In this document: positions 54,749-64,000 of the stretch, one piece after another
Layout of the letters: every line of letters begins with the position of its first letter
Position numbering within the stretch: position 1 is the first letter of the stretch
NCBI GenBank assembly: GCA_030549495.1
Contig: JAUIRK010001040.1
Span: 372,001 to 436,000 of the forward strand
DNA length: 64,000 nucleotides
Reading direction: 5' to 3'
Source: Nectonema munidae
Lineage: Eukaryota; Nematomorpha; Nectonematoida; Nectonematidae
The notes under the pieces: model-generated
What the model was told of the DNA's origin: nothing
The model's input: the letters and a program-made list of their open reading frames with translations, nothing else
Database searches by the model: none
Position numbers and translations under genes: made by a program

Positions 54749-57700
54749 GTATTTTCACTATTTTTTTAATATTTTTATTTTCATGCTTGCTCTAATATCT
54801 AACTTTTCTAAATTCTCTTCCCAGATAAGGAATTCCTTGATGCAGATTTTAGATGCAATGAAATCAAAAAAGACAACTTTACCTACTCATCACCCCCCAA
54901 AAACAACTACGACGGCATTACTCGTTGCATTTGGTAATGAATCCTAGACATTTTGTATATGAATTTACATAAACTACCTGAAAAAAGAAATGCTCTATAT
55001 TAGACTTGTATACCTGTGATATTTACAGAAAGTCCTTGCATAGCGCGGTTTTGATCAGTGCAGGTTTTGCTATAACGCGGTTATGTATAAAGAAATTTTT
55101 TACATCTAATTTATAGTTTTTTTGGTCTAACCAGTCTCCTCATTGAAACACATTATAAATAGGCCTTGAACAACGAGGTTTTGCATAGTGATAGGAATCA
55201 ATTAAGTTGTTCTATGCACAATCCATAGAATGCGAATGATCGTTGTGCTCCTTGATTACACTATCTCATTATTATCAGTGTAGTTCATTACAGAGAAGAA
55301 GAAAAATTAAATTTCCTATAATGAGCTGAGCTATGTACTCTCAGGAAAAAGTAACGAATGTCTAGTTTTAAAATGGGTAGTTTTTGTTCTGTTGGATCAA
55401 TTTTTGGAGGACAAATATTTATTCTTTTATTTGGTTTAAGTGTAGAGAGATGGTTCGTTACTGCTTGTGTGTGAATTAATTTATTAATGTTTGTTTGTCT
55501 TTGGCTATCTTCTCTGTTTTGACATGTGTTGTGGAGAATAAGATCATTGTTTTCAAATATTGCCTTTTTTATGTGTCTTTGTGGTTTTTTGGCGTGGTAA
55601 AAGTCGTTGAGTGGGTGTAGTTTATTCGCGACTTTTACTCTTAAGTTTGATGCGTGTATCTTACCTATAACTTTCATTTGTACACTCTATTCCAGACGCC
55701 AGCGGCGCATTGTATGATCCGAATTGGCGCATTGATGACTTTCTATGTTAAAATTTTGTCCATTTTTTGAGGTCTTTGATACCAAGGAAAATTAATGCTA
55801 ATAAATGCAGTTTCTACATATAAAATTGATTTTTTGAAATATTAAAATTAAATTTTTTTGATTTATCTATAATAATATAGAATCTGAAATTAAGTAAACA
55901 GATTAGCGTCCTTTTTTTAAAACCTTTTAATACAAATTGTCAGATTATTCTGGTTGATAAAGAATAAAAAAAATAGCTCATCAACCTCATCCTCAGAAAA
56001 TACTTTATTTGGCGCATACCCTATAAAATGTTAAAACTCTGTCCTATAATATCGCTTGTAGGCCTTTAATCATTCTACTTTTTTTTTATGATACAATGTT
56101 TGCTAACTAAAAATGCCTTTTCGCATTCTACTATTCTTTGTATTAACGCTAAAAATTCATTCATTTTTAGCGCGTACACTCATAACGACGAATACATGAT
56201 ATGCTGTGACAAGTGTGGGTAAGATTTTTATTTCTCGTTTTCTTTGTTCCTACCTTCCTTGATTAAGAATTTATCAGAGTATTAGTTCATCCTTTAATTC
56301 CCACTAGGAGCACAGTATTAAATGAAATATTAATCCTCTTCTAATTATATAAAAACTCATTGAAAATGATAAATAAGCAATTAGTTTTAAAAATATGGGA
56401 CGCAAAAGGCTAAACCGGTTATTCTATTTCCTCAGAATGTTTCTTCCCTATATGTTTAATTTTAGTGTAAGAAGTCCAAAACCAATTTGGAATCAGACAA
56501 AATAATCTCCACTCGTGGTGTTAAAGTAGATGTTTAAAGATATAGCTTTTGTTGATATCTGAATTTTTTGTACCGCCTTCAAGCTTTATAACTCGTTAGT
56601 TAATTTTAACTAGGTGCTTACATACAACTTTTTTATTCGAGTGGTTATATCTTTAATAACTATTGCGTTTGTTTTCCAAAAGTCTAAAATAGTTCTGGAG
56701 GAAGCATGTTCGAAAAGGATGGATTGAGATGACTGGGTTGCCACTCAGACAATGTGATGGATAACGTTGAGTAATTAAGGAACTCTATCCAGAATAGCAA
56801 AAATTCAATAGATTTGGCAGGCAATTCTGGGGTTTATCTTTTTTTGATAAGAAATATTTATCACAAAGTTCGAAAAAATCTTGTAAAATATTTCATTTAA
56901 AGAGACATCATAACAAGTTTATTAGACTTAGCAGAAATATTTTTTATTTTTGTTCAAAATCTTGTCAACCTTCACAATTTTTTTTAGCTTTTTCAGCAAA
57001 AATTCTATTCCTTGAGTTCATTGTATGTGAGAGCTTTTAAAATCTATCTCAAATGTCTGATAGAATAAGCATCCAACTCTATGCAACTTGTAAATCTTTT
57101 AGCCATCAAAAAGAGGATCTTTTTGGAGAATCGGTTAAACTTTGCCACCTATTATTATTGTTTAAAAAGTCAATTTCTAACTCTATAAACCTTTTCTTAA
57201 ATTTTATTACGGTTTATCTCAAATGAAAGTGAACTTGTAATCAGGGAAAATTATGAAGGTCATTTTTTGGTAACAAATTTACCAAAAAATGTTTTTAAAT
57301 TGTTTATCTTTTTTTCTTGGTTGGGTAAAATTTCGCCCCGTGTATTCACCATATATGGCATATTTGAATTTATTTCAGCACGCCTACTGTTTTTGTATAT
57401 AATTATTGTTTCTATATTTGAATTAGTTCTATAATCATATGTTACATTATAATACTACGCTTATACTATGCTGTTCTACACCAATATTAAGACTAATTCC
57501 TTTGTAATTAAACTATTATTCCCAAGACCTTCCGTCTATTAAGTTGTCTCTTATTTCGTTTTATTCTACCATTCAATAGTTTAGTGCTTGCTATTAATTT
57601 TAATAGTGTGATGATGGTTCCTTATGCCTAATTTTTTTTAATTAAACCCCTTCTCAAAAGCTTTTTAGGAGATGAGCACATATAAGTTCGTGGCTACTAT

Positions 57701-60700
57701 TTAATAAGCCCTGGCCGTAGAGATTTAACACTTAAATTTTAGGAAGAAAAAATATATAATTTATAGTCTCTTCCAGTTAGCCATATTTCTTCTGTATTTT
57801 AATGCAAGTTTATAATTTTTTATTCAAGAGATTGGCAGCACATCGAATGCATGGGAATTAATAAGAAACGCATTCCAGACGTTTACTTTTGTGTTTCCTG
57901 TGCTCCACGATGGGTGGATGTTGTTGCTGCTCAAAACATTCAGAAATTGAAAGCAAATGGCTGCAATCATGAAACTAATCGAAGTTCTAAAAATCATCAC
58001 AACCCTTCAAAACAGCAACAGCAGCAACAACATTACCCTTCTAGAAAATCAAATTGGAAGTTTCATCACCAAAACTTTTGTAATAATGATTTTCATGATG
58101 CTCGCGTTGAGAGCTATAATGGAGGACAGCAGCAGAGTTGCGATCTTGTGCGCAAGAGAAAAAAGAGGTTGCTATCATCCTCAAAGAATTCAGCTTTTTT
58201 GAATAAGTCTCATTTTCCTCATTCTCCCAGTGATATCGCTGAATATGGAAGTGGTAAAGGTGGCTCCTTCGACACCCAAAAGGACTCTCTTCTTTGCAAT
58301 AACAACAGCAGAACGCTTAAGAAGCGAAAAATCAAGAACAACAACAACAACAAGACAAACACGACGAGGCAAGAGATCGCTTTCCAAGAATTAAAGAGCA
58401 TATATCAGATGCCATATGAATCCATCAGCCAAAATCAGTATAGCGGAGAACTTTTACAAATTTTAAATAGTTATCAAAAGTACTGCAATACTTTTAATTC
58501 ACCCTCTCCTCCAATTCCTCAAGTATGTCTCTATTCTATTTCTTTTTTCAAACATATATGTGCTTGATTTGGAGTTAACATTCTTTAGGCTTGCTTATGT
58601 AGGGGGAGGGGCGGAAATTTGTGAGTTATAAATAAATTTGATATAAAAATAACCAATTGAAATCTGGAATTTGATATTATGAATGAAATGAATTTTGCTT
58701 TTCTCTATTTTATATCATTAAGACCTATTATTATAATCAGTTGATGCCTCCTTCTATTTTATATCATTTACTCTTTATAGTTAAAAGTATTTGATAAACA
58801 GAAATAAAACAGTAACACATATTAAACATCTACTTCGATGTAAATGCCTCCTCAATTATTCTATATCATTTCTTTCATATACACATTAGAAAATGAGAAT
58901 TTGAAAAATCAAAATACAAATGCCTCCTTAAATTTTATTATTAATTGTATCGATTGCATTTTCAAACTTTCAGCATTTCTTTCTTATACACAACTGAGAA
59001 GTTTACACTATCTTTGAATCCTGAGTTCAGACCAAATACTCGTAAAAACAATCTAAAAAGTAATACACACTTTTCAAATGCCTTCTAACATGCAAACTTT
59101 TCTAGGTTATGCATATAATATATCATTCCCTTGAAAGATTCTCATATTAGATTCATTATAAAAAATTCAAATTTTATTATCTTTTCCGTATTTATGTTTC
59201 TAAAACTATAAACATTTAGTTATTGGTTTGTGATTTTTTGATCGCACATTGTCGGTGTAAATATTACGAATGCTCTTCGTTAAAAACAGCGAAGTTTTTA
59301 AATACTTTTAATATAAGCAATGTTTTTTGAAAGCCCATAAAAATGCTTTAATTTGGTATATCACATGATATATTTGATTGCGAAATACGGAAGTTTTACG
59401 CGTTTTTATATTTGACTACAATTTAAACTTAGCTGCTACTAATAAAGTAAGCGTACTAACCCGTAATTCAACATATGTTAATCTTCATCTTGTTATGCTT
59501 TACCAATAACAAGCGTGATGGCAGTGGAATATAATTTCTTCGCATACTGTCGGTATAAATATAACGAATGCGCTTCGTTAGAAATCCTAAAAGTGCTATT
59601 TCTAAACTGAACAAAATATAAAGAATGAGTGTGGTCGGCTATAAATTTTCTATCATAGAAGATAAGTAGAGATAGGTACGCATGGTCAGCGCCCTTTGTG
59701 AGAGAGTCCATGTCACATTGCACACATAAATATTTCACATGTTAATAATATACTATTATTCTACTGTTCATTTTTTCGCATTTTCTTTATTTAACGTTAT
59801 GTGTTGTTTATATGGTGATGAATCTCTTTCTCCATATAAAATCCACCTTTTATCATTTTTAAAGTATAAGTAGTATATGTGATTTAATACATAAAGTTGG
59901 TCCAATGGGAGGGGGATACTATTCCTTGGTTTATTGATAAAAAGCTGTTTCTTGGGTTTAAACGATTTCTATAAAAAAAAATTTTACTTCCACCGTGTGT
60001 GTAATACCATATGGTGCATAGATTCCGTATTTCCATAAGTCTAAATCAATGTGTTCGAAACTTTAAAGTTTAAACAATAATGGATTCAAGAGACTTGAAT
60101 CGGAAAAATTATAGAAAGAAGAAAGAAGAAATTTTATTGATAATATAAAATTGGAATATAGGCATAAAACTATAATATCAATGAATGAATATAATAAATT
60201 TATATAAAAAAATGAATCTTTCATTTGAATCGGAAAGATTCTAGTCTACAATCTAAGAACTCCTTTGTTAATATTAAAATTTTCTCTTACAAATTTAAGT
60301 AAGAATACTAAAAAGAAAGAATACTACCTAACTAGAATATTGTTAGGTTTAGGTTAAATTTTACAGATGCTTTATTAAATTGTTCCAAGTATTTTAATTG
60401 ATCTAAATTCATGAAAGAACTAACTTATTCTGTTTAACGATATTTTTGTCAAATCAACATTACATGTTCTGGCATAACGAAAAATAATACTCGATGTGTT
60501 ACCTGGAAACTAAAAAAAGGAATACTGTCATATTTACGAGATTAAACAAAGCATAAATAGATGAAAAGATAATAATAATTAATCTTGATATTTTTAGTAA
60601 ATGAAATGCTCTCATTACCTGATTTTTCAATATATTTCATTAATCTTGGGTCTTCTTTACCAAGTGTAGGTTTATTTTTCATCTAATATTGAGTTTTTCT

Positions 60701-63700
60701 AAAATTCATATATTCAAGTTGTAGGGCTAATGATGAAATAAAACCTGTCTTATGGATCGTTTGGGAACCATTTTATCAGTTGAATGTTGAGTACACATTT
60801 TCCTTGCAGTGTAGAGAAAAGAGACAGGATTGAAGTAGTCCGATTTTTTTATATGCGAAAACTTACAAATCCAGCCAGATGTACCATAAGTTGGCATGCT
60901 AAATTTCGGCGCTGCAAAAGTGTAATGAAACTGTAACTAAACTTTCACACATTAACCTTGTGAGAATTTTTGTAGGGGGAAGTGTTCATTAAGTTTTAGA
61001 AAAGTATTTTTTGGATTGGGAGACAATAAGTGGTCATTGTTGAAAGCAGTTGGAGGTCGATTCGTCTCTGTAACACTCATGGCGGGCATCCACGTATACC
61101 CAAGTTTCTATCCTTTTATCTTTACTTTGTATAGAGTTCTTCAAGCACTTGTACTTGTAAAAGTTGTCCTCTCACCGGTACCAACTCCTTGATTGCGACT
61201 CGTGATATCAACTCACTTGATACGCCGATTTTACCGTATTGTGGTGTGATGCACTTAGCAAAATCTTTCGTGCCAAAATCTTCCCTCACAAACACCAACT
61301 TCTCCTTAGTCACAAACAAAAATGCCTTTCATAGTATTGCGAAGAAAGAGCAACTTTTATCCAGCAGTGCGTACAACAATCCCTTTCTACTCGTGTACCG
61401 TTTGTCACATGGAGATCTGGAAATTTGTATCAATGCCCGAGATAAAGGAAACATGGGGAGGTGGGTTCGAAGAAGTTGCACTCCAAACGCCACTTTAAAG
61501 CACTTTTTTATTGATGACCGCCTCGAAATTTTTATAGTGAGCGCTTCTTCAAATTCCAGATCCAATTCTTCACATACTCTCATTCACAGAGATGAAGAGA
61601 TCACGATTCCCTTCATCTCCACGGATACTTCTTTTACTCAATCTAACTTGTAATTTCCTTCTTTATTTTTTCGATATACACGTATTCTTCAAATGTGACC
61701 TGCATTTAGATACTCTATTCTTGATACTTTTCACACATGTGCCAATACCATTGGTCATCATACTCCACAATGCCCATTTTATCGATCTCAAAAGATAAAA
61801 GGAGTTTCAATTTCTTCGAATAATGGAAAACTTTTGACTAAAAAGTATCGAAGACAAAGAGGACACCGAGAAAATGTTCTTTCCAAAGGATTCAATGACG
61901 TTTCTTCCATCTCTTCCGAAAGGTTTCTACTATTTCTCTCTTTATGTTCACTTTTCCTAATTTAACTCATTTTAGTTGACGCAAAGCAGGCTATTTTAAC
62001 TAATCGCTATTTAATTCCATAGGAAATTCAGGTTGCCCTGTGTTCCTCTACAGCAGTGTTTCCCAAACTTTTCTGATCGTTACCTTTCTTTTCATACATG
62101 ATCCTTGTCTATGGCCCCACAATAATCATAGCCGGTGAATACCGTGACTGTCTACTAGTATCTATAACAATTATAATCATAAGATTAATTAAAAAAGGCA
62201 TTCTGCTAAAAGGTGTTTCAAGAATAAGCAAAAAAGAAGGAAACGTAGAAAATCCACTGGATGGAAAAAGTTTATTAATCCTACGCTATGTGATTTAATC
62301 CAACCTGATAAGTAATAAAAGATTGGTTGGTTGGTTTTGGCATTGTTTGTACGTTTGCGTATCCACAGTTTTCACAGGTGGGATAAGTTCTCTCCACCGG
62401 CTATCTACCCGCCAAACTCCTATGGTTTTATTTATGCATAGCCTCAGATTATGGCCCCTTAAATTTTGCTTTATGGCCCACAGTTTGGGAACCAATGCTC
62501 TACAGCATGCTTTCCCAATGTGGTCCATATGGATCCCTATCGGTCCACAAAAAATTCCAGGAGGTCCATGGAGTGTTTAAAACAAGTCTTTTTTGAAGAC
62601 AGACTCATATGTTGATGCATTATAATTTGGGGGCAGGTGTGTCAGTAACTTCACAACGTATTAGTATTATTCCTAAATATGCAATGCCTTTGTTTTAGAG
62701 GTAAATTTAACACTTAAACACCTTACAATTATCTTACGCCTACGTCATCTTGAACAACCAATATAAATTTTTGTTTATAAAAAACAAGATCAGGGTTTCC
62801 TTTCCTACTCGCCAATGTTTCAATTTTAGTAAAATTAAATAAAAACGAGGAATTTTTTTAAATCTTTCTTTGAAAAATTATAAGGCTAAAATTTATTTTG
62901 CCGGGTCCACAACAAAAATGTTTGAGAAACCCTGCTCTACAGAATAACAACGCAAAGAAAGAATAAATATTGTATATTAACTCTTCAAATTGGAATTGAG
63001 GATATAGAAGTGCATTTAGAAGAGAATAGATTACGTTGGTTTGGTCATGTCGAAAGGATGTCCGAAGGGAACGTTGTAAAGAAGATAAAAGATGAATTGA
63101 TTGATGGAAAGATGAAGAGAGGAAGACCAAAGAAAGCATGGAATGAAGTGATTCACCACGATATAGATAAAAGAAAGCTTTTCGAAGTGATGCTAAATAA
63201 AGAATGAAATGGCGTAGTTGTTACAGGAAACTGGTTGACCCCGACTCTTTGGGAACAATAACCAGGCCTAGAAGGCAAAATGGATGATGATGGTGATGAT
63301 GATGATGATATTAACTCTTCAATGTCACCTTTAAAAAAGCGCTAAGGAAAATATAATTAAAAAAAATTGTAAAAATTGTTCTGTTTTTTTAATTTTATTT
63401 TCTGTGATGCTTAGTGATGACTTTGAGAGAATTTTGTATAACATCTAACGATATACGGCGAAATTAAATTTTTGAAAATTAATTAGGATAAATGCTATGA
63501 AAGTTTTTTTTATACTGATTTCGATGTAAGTATAGAGAAAGAAAGTTCCAAAAATGCAGAAAACCATGCCTAGATTAGTGTTTTAACCTTAAAAACAAAT
63601 ATATCAAATAAAAATAGTTTTTACTTTTTGATCAGTTAAATGAAAAATTGATAAATCCCGGTAAGCAAATATATCGATTTCAACACTAGAAAAAAGGTCC

Positions 63701-64000
63701 ATGAAATCAATATTGACATGAGGCCACCATGTGTGTGAGATTCTATTTCAATATAGCATGTAATCTTATGTCGTTCTTTTATCAAAAATTTTCACTGAAC
63801 TTATTTTATGTACTAAAACATAATTTATATATAATTTTTTTTTCTCTAGGTTTTTAAATATTTATAAAAGTGATACAAATCAATTCTCAAAGAGGAAGGA
63901 ATGGAATAAAGATCATGACTTGGAAGCCAAGAAGTGCTTCAGGCCGCATGATGATGTCATAAATCCATCTATCACTTCTTCAACATTTTTTTTACTCCAT
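54544..64000 (+). CDS. upSET: upSET / KMT2E (MLL5) / SETD5 family chromatin protein, partial
   Basis: Seven exons (54544-54748, 54825-54933, 56171-56218, 57829-58522, 61135-61649, 61710-61922, 63850 to window end) join with consistent phase into about 645 codons without a stop. Order: an N-terminal DHNYFAFFPPSPNAS segment matching the vertebrate DHNYGARPPPTPPAS; a PHD finger; a Q/N/K-rich linker with a short helix ending NQYSGELLQIL, as in KMT2E (NNNQYSEGVQREA); a SET domain; a post-SET cysteine pair; and a basic region. Drosophila UpSET and mammalian KMT2E/SETD5 are nuclear chromatin regulators linked to histone deacetylase complexes, with a SET domain generally considered catalytically weak or inactive. 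Here the usual NHSC of active SET domains is RRSCTPN, as in KMT2E. Upstream exons and the 3' end are not in hand. No disruption seen. Confidence 0.92.
54825..54933 (+). CDS. upSET: upSET exon: lead into PHD finger
   Basis: Acceptor CTTCCCAG, donor GTAATG at 54934. Encodes NKEFLDADFRCNEIKKDNFT then PPKNNYDGITRCIC, the last residues being the first two zinc ligands of the PHD finger (vertebrate DGVTRCIC). Confidence 0.9.
54934..56170. other. upSET intron with repeat remnants
   Basis: Contains GCATAGCGCGGTTTTG and GCTATAACGCGGTT near 55038-55083, resembling ends of pogo/Tigger miniature elements, a minus-strand open frame at 55288-55677, and an AGATTATTCTGGTTG fragment of the TTAA family near 55940. 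Confidence 0.55.
55288..55677 (-). pseudogene. 129-codon antisense open frame, possible LINE C-terminal remnant
   Basis: Reads MKVIGKIHASNLRVKVANKL, HPLNDFYHAKKPQRHIKKAI, then LSTLKPNKRINICPPKIDPT and EQKLPILKLDI. The PP-IDPTE-LP pattern resembles the segment before the conserved LPRKTR--L-QLRSG motif near the C-terminus of some arthropod LINE proteins; the following motif is not recognisable. It lies inside an upSET intron on the opposite strand. I am unsure; it could be chance. Confidence 0.3.
56171..56218 (+). CDS. upSET: upSET micro-exon: PHD finger core
   Basis: 48 bases between TCATTTTTAG and GTAAGA. Encodes AYTHNDEYMICCDKC plus a split Gly; the CC-DKC zinc ligands align with vertebrate GFTHDDGYMICCDKC. 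Confidence 0.93.
56219..57828. other. upSET intron
   Basis: 1.6 kb AT-rich intron bounded by GTAAGA and TATTCAAG. Nothing else recognised. Confidence 0.6.
57829..58522 (+). CDS. upSET: upSET exon: end of PHD finger and linker
   Basis: Encodes DWQHIECMGINKKRIPDVYF then CVSCAPRW, completing the PHD finger (His and last Cys pair). A long linker follows: Gln runs from CAGCAGCAACAA, Lys/Arg-rich nuclear-localisation-like clusters (RKRKKRLL, KKRKIKNNNN) and a helix YQMPYESISQNQYSGELLQI similar to the KMT2E element before the SET domain. Ends PSPPIPQ in phase 0 at donor GTATGT. Confidence 0.93.
58523..61134. other. upSET intron with repeated short motifs
   Basis: 2.6 kb. Holds four spaced copies of TGCCTCCT / TATATCATT-type words at 58703-58945 and a 40-bp direct repeat (59243-59282 and 59541-59581, GTCGGTRTAAATATWACGAA). 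No exon needed: the flanking exons join in phase 0. A cryptic acceptor TTGCAG near 60809 precedes a short open stretch that I do not believe is an exon. Confidence 0.6.
61135..61649 (+). CDS. upSET: upSET exon: SET domain
   Basis: Acceptor TTTGTATAG, donor GTAATT at 61650. Order: CTCKSCPLTGTNSLIATRDI (SET start, matching GLIAL-DLP of KMT2E), ILPYCGVMHLAKSF, NNPFLLVYRLSHGDLEICIN, ARDKGNMGRWVRRSCTPNAT, and DEEITIPF. The NHSC motif of active methyltransferases is RRSC here, and a 14-residue Ser-rich insertion (SSNSRSNSSHTLIH) precedes the EITI strand. Confidence 0.95.
61710..61922 (+). CDS. upSET: upSET exon: post-SET segment and basic region
   Basis: Follows a 60-bp intron (61650-61709). Encodes YSILDTFHTCANTIGHHTPQ then CPFYRSQKIK, aligning its cysteines with the KMT2E post-SET CACLKENPECPVLK, then a basic stretch KKYRRQRGHRENVL. 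Ends with AG of a split codon before GTTTCT, a non-ideal donor. Confidence 0.85.
62054..62497 (+). mobile_element. Charlie-like hAT element A
   Basis: Starts CAGTGTTTCCCAAACTTTTC, ends AGTTTGGGAACCAATG. Flanked by CTCTACAG at 62046-62053 and 62498-62505. 444 bp, non-coding. Confidence 0.93.
62506..62934 (+). mobile_element. Charlie-like hAT element B
   Basis: Starts CATGCTTTCCCAATGTGGTC and ends TGTTTGAGAAACCCTG. Flanked by CTCTACAG at 62498-62505 and 62935-62942. 429 bp, non-coding; different interior from element A. Confidence 0.9.
62989..63307 (+). mobile_element. 5'-truncated LINE tail with target duplication
   Basis: Open frame HLEENRLRWFGHVERMSEGN, then GKMKRGRPKKAWNEVI, the conserved C-terminal segment of many LINE reverse-transcriptase proteins, then a short 3' UTR and a (GAT)n tail at 63281-63309. 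The 15-bp repeat ATATTAACTCTTCAA at 62974-62988 and 63308-63322 is the target-site duplication. Orientation plus; heavily 5' truncated. Confidence 0.92.
63850..64000 (+). CDS. upSET: upSET exon, continues beyond window
   Basis: Acceptor TTTTCTCTAG at 63849, phase matching the 61922 donor. Reads RFLNIYKSDTNQFSKRKEWN then KDHDLEAKKCFRPHDDVINP and stays open to the last base. Similarity to the family is weak here, so the call rests on splice phase, open frame and composition. Confidence 0.65.

Larger units (their letters stand above)
61923..63849. other. upSET intron packed with transposons
   Basis: 1.9 kb, of which about 1.2 kb is two hAT-type elements and a LINE tail. Removing these leaves about 0.7 kb of original intron. 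Confidence 0.8.

Noticed and set aside
60809-60930. Extra upSET exon after TTGCAG
   Set aside because: The open stretch is short and has no similarity to the family, and the 58522 and 61135 exon borders already join in phase.
62022-62970. Extra upSET exon RKFRLPCVPLQ after TTCCATAG
   Set aside because: Phase fits, but the frame meets a stop shortly after the transposon insertions and it is split by two hAT elements; 63850 is a better next exon.

Overview
This is a piece of an AT-rich animal genome, clearly eukaryotic. Conserved coding blocks are cut by GT-AG introns, and almost everything else is transposon-derived. Repeat style (many small hAT-type and TTAA-type inverted-repeat elements, tRNA-like SINEs, oligo-G tracts in AT-rich DNA) and the two host genes suggest an arthropod, most likely a parasitic copepod of the salmon-louse type. 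That species guess is inference.

Two host genes are firm. At the left edge, on the minus strand, lie the first two coding exons of V-ATPase subunit C (1132-1386). The rest of that gene probably lies off the window to the left. At the right edge, on the plus strand, seven phase-compatible exons (54544 to beyond 64000) encode the N-terminal part of an upSET/KMT2E(MLL5)/SETD5-family chromatin protein. It has a PHD finger built from three exons, a Q/N/K-rich linker with a short conserved helix, a SET domain, and the start of the post-SET region. Its first and last exons are not identified; a GC-richer block at 50990-51142 ending in a good splice donor is a weak candidate for a 5' exon. A possible third host coding piece is the Asp/Ser-rich open frame ending at 30006.

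Layout. 0-8 kb: V-ATPase exons, a hAT miniature element, a 1.3-kb hAT element with 8-bp target duplication, TTAA elements, SINEs. 8.3-13.2 kb: one 5'-truncated Jockey/CR1-group LINE interrupted inside its reverse transcriptase by a 2.2-kb Tigger/pogo element with perfect terminal repeats. 13.9-15 kb: a second Tigger/Jerky-type remnant with a miniature element inserted just after its start codon. 15-29 kb: mostly empty AT-rich DNA with isolated miniature elements and a 33-bp minisatellite. 29-34 kb: Asp-rich open frame, a pair of 330-bp repeats, a piggyBac N-terminal fragment, and a Helitron helicase fragment next to a partial copy of the Asp-rich frame. 36.4-38.7 kb: a nearly complete piggyBac element. 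40-48 kb: nested hAT elements, a decayed second piggyBac, a broken gene of an unplaced repetitive family, and a hAT-like element with 6-bp flanking repeats. 48-54 kb: little except repeats. 54.5-64 kb: the upSET gene, whose last visible intron holds two hAT elements sharing one 8-bp target plus a LINE tail with its own target duplication.

I did not find a convincing new biological system. The most informative signals are structural: stacked insertions at one target, hairpins kept despite changed sequence in the TTAA element family, and a Helitron/exon-copy junction. No CRISPR array, rRNA, functional tRNA or operon is visible. All exon calls rest on reading frame, splice sites and family resemblance, with no transcript evidence.
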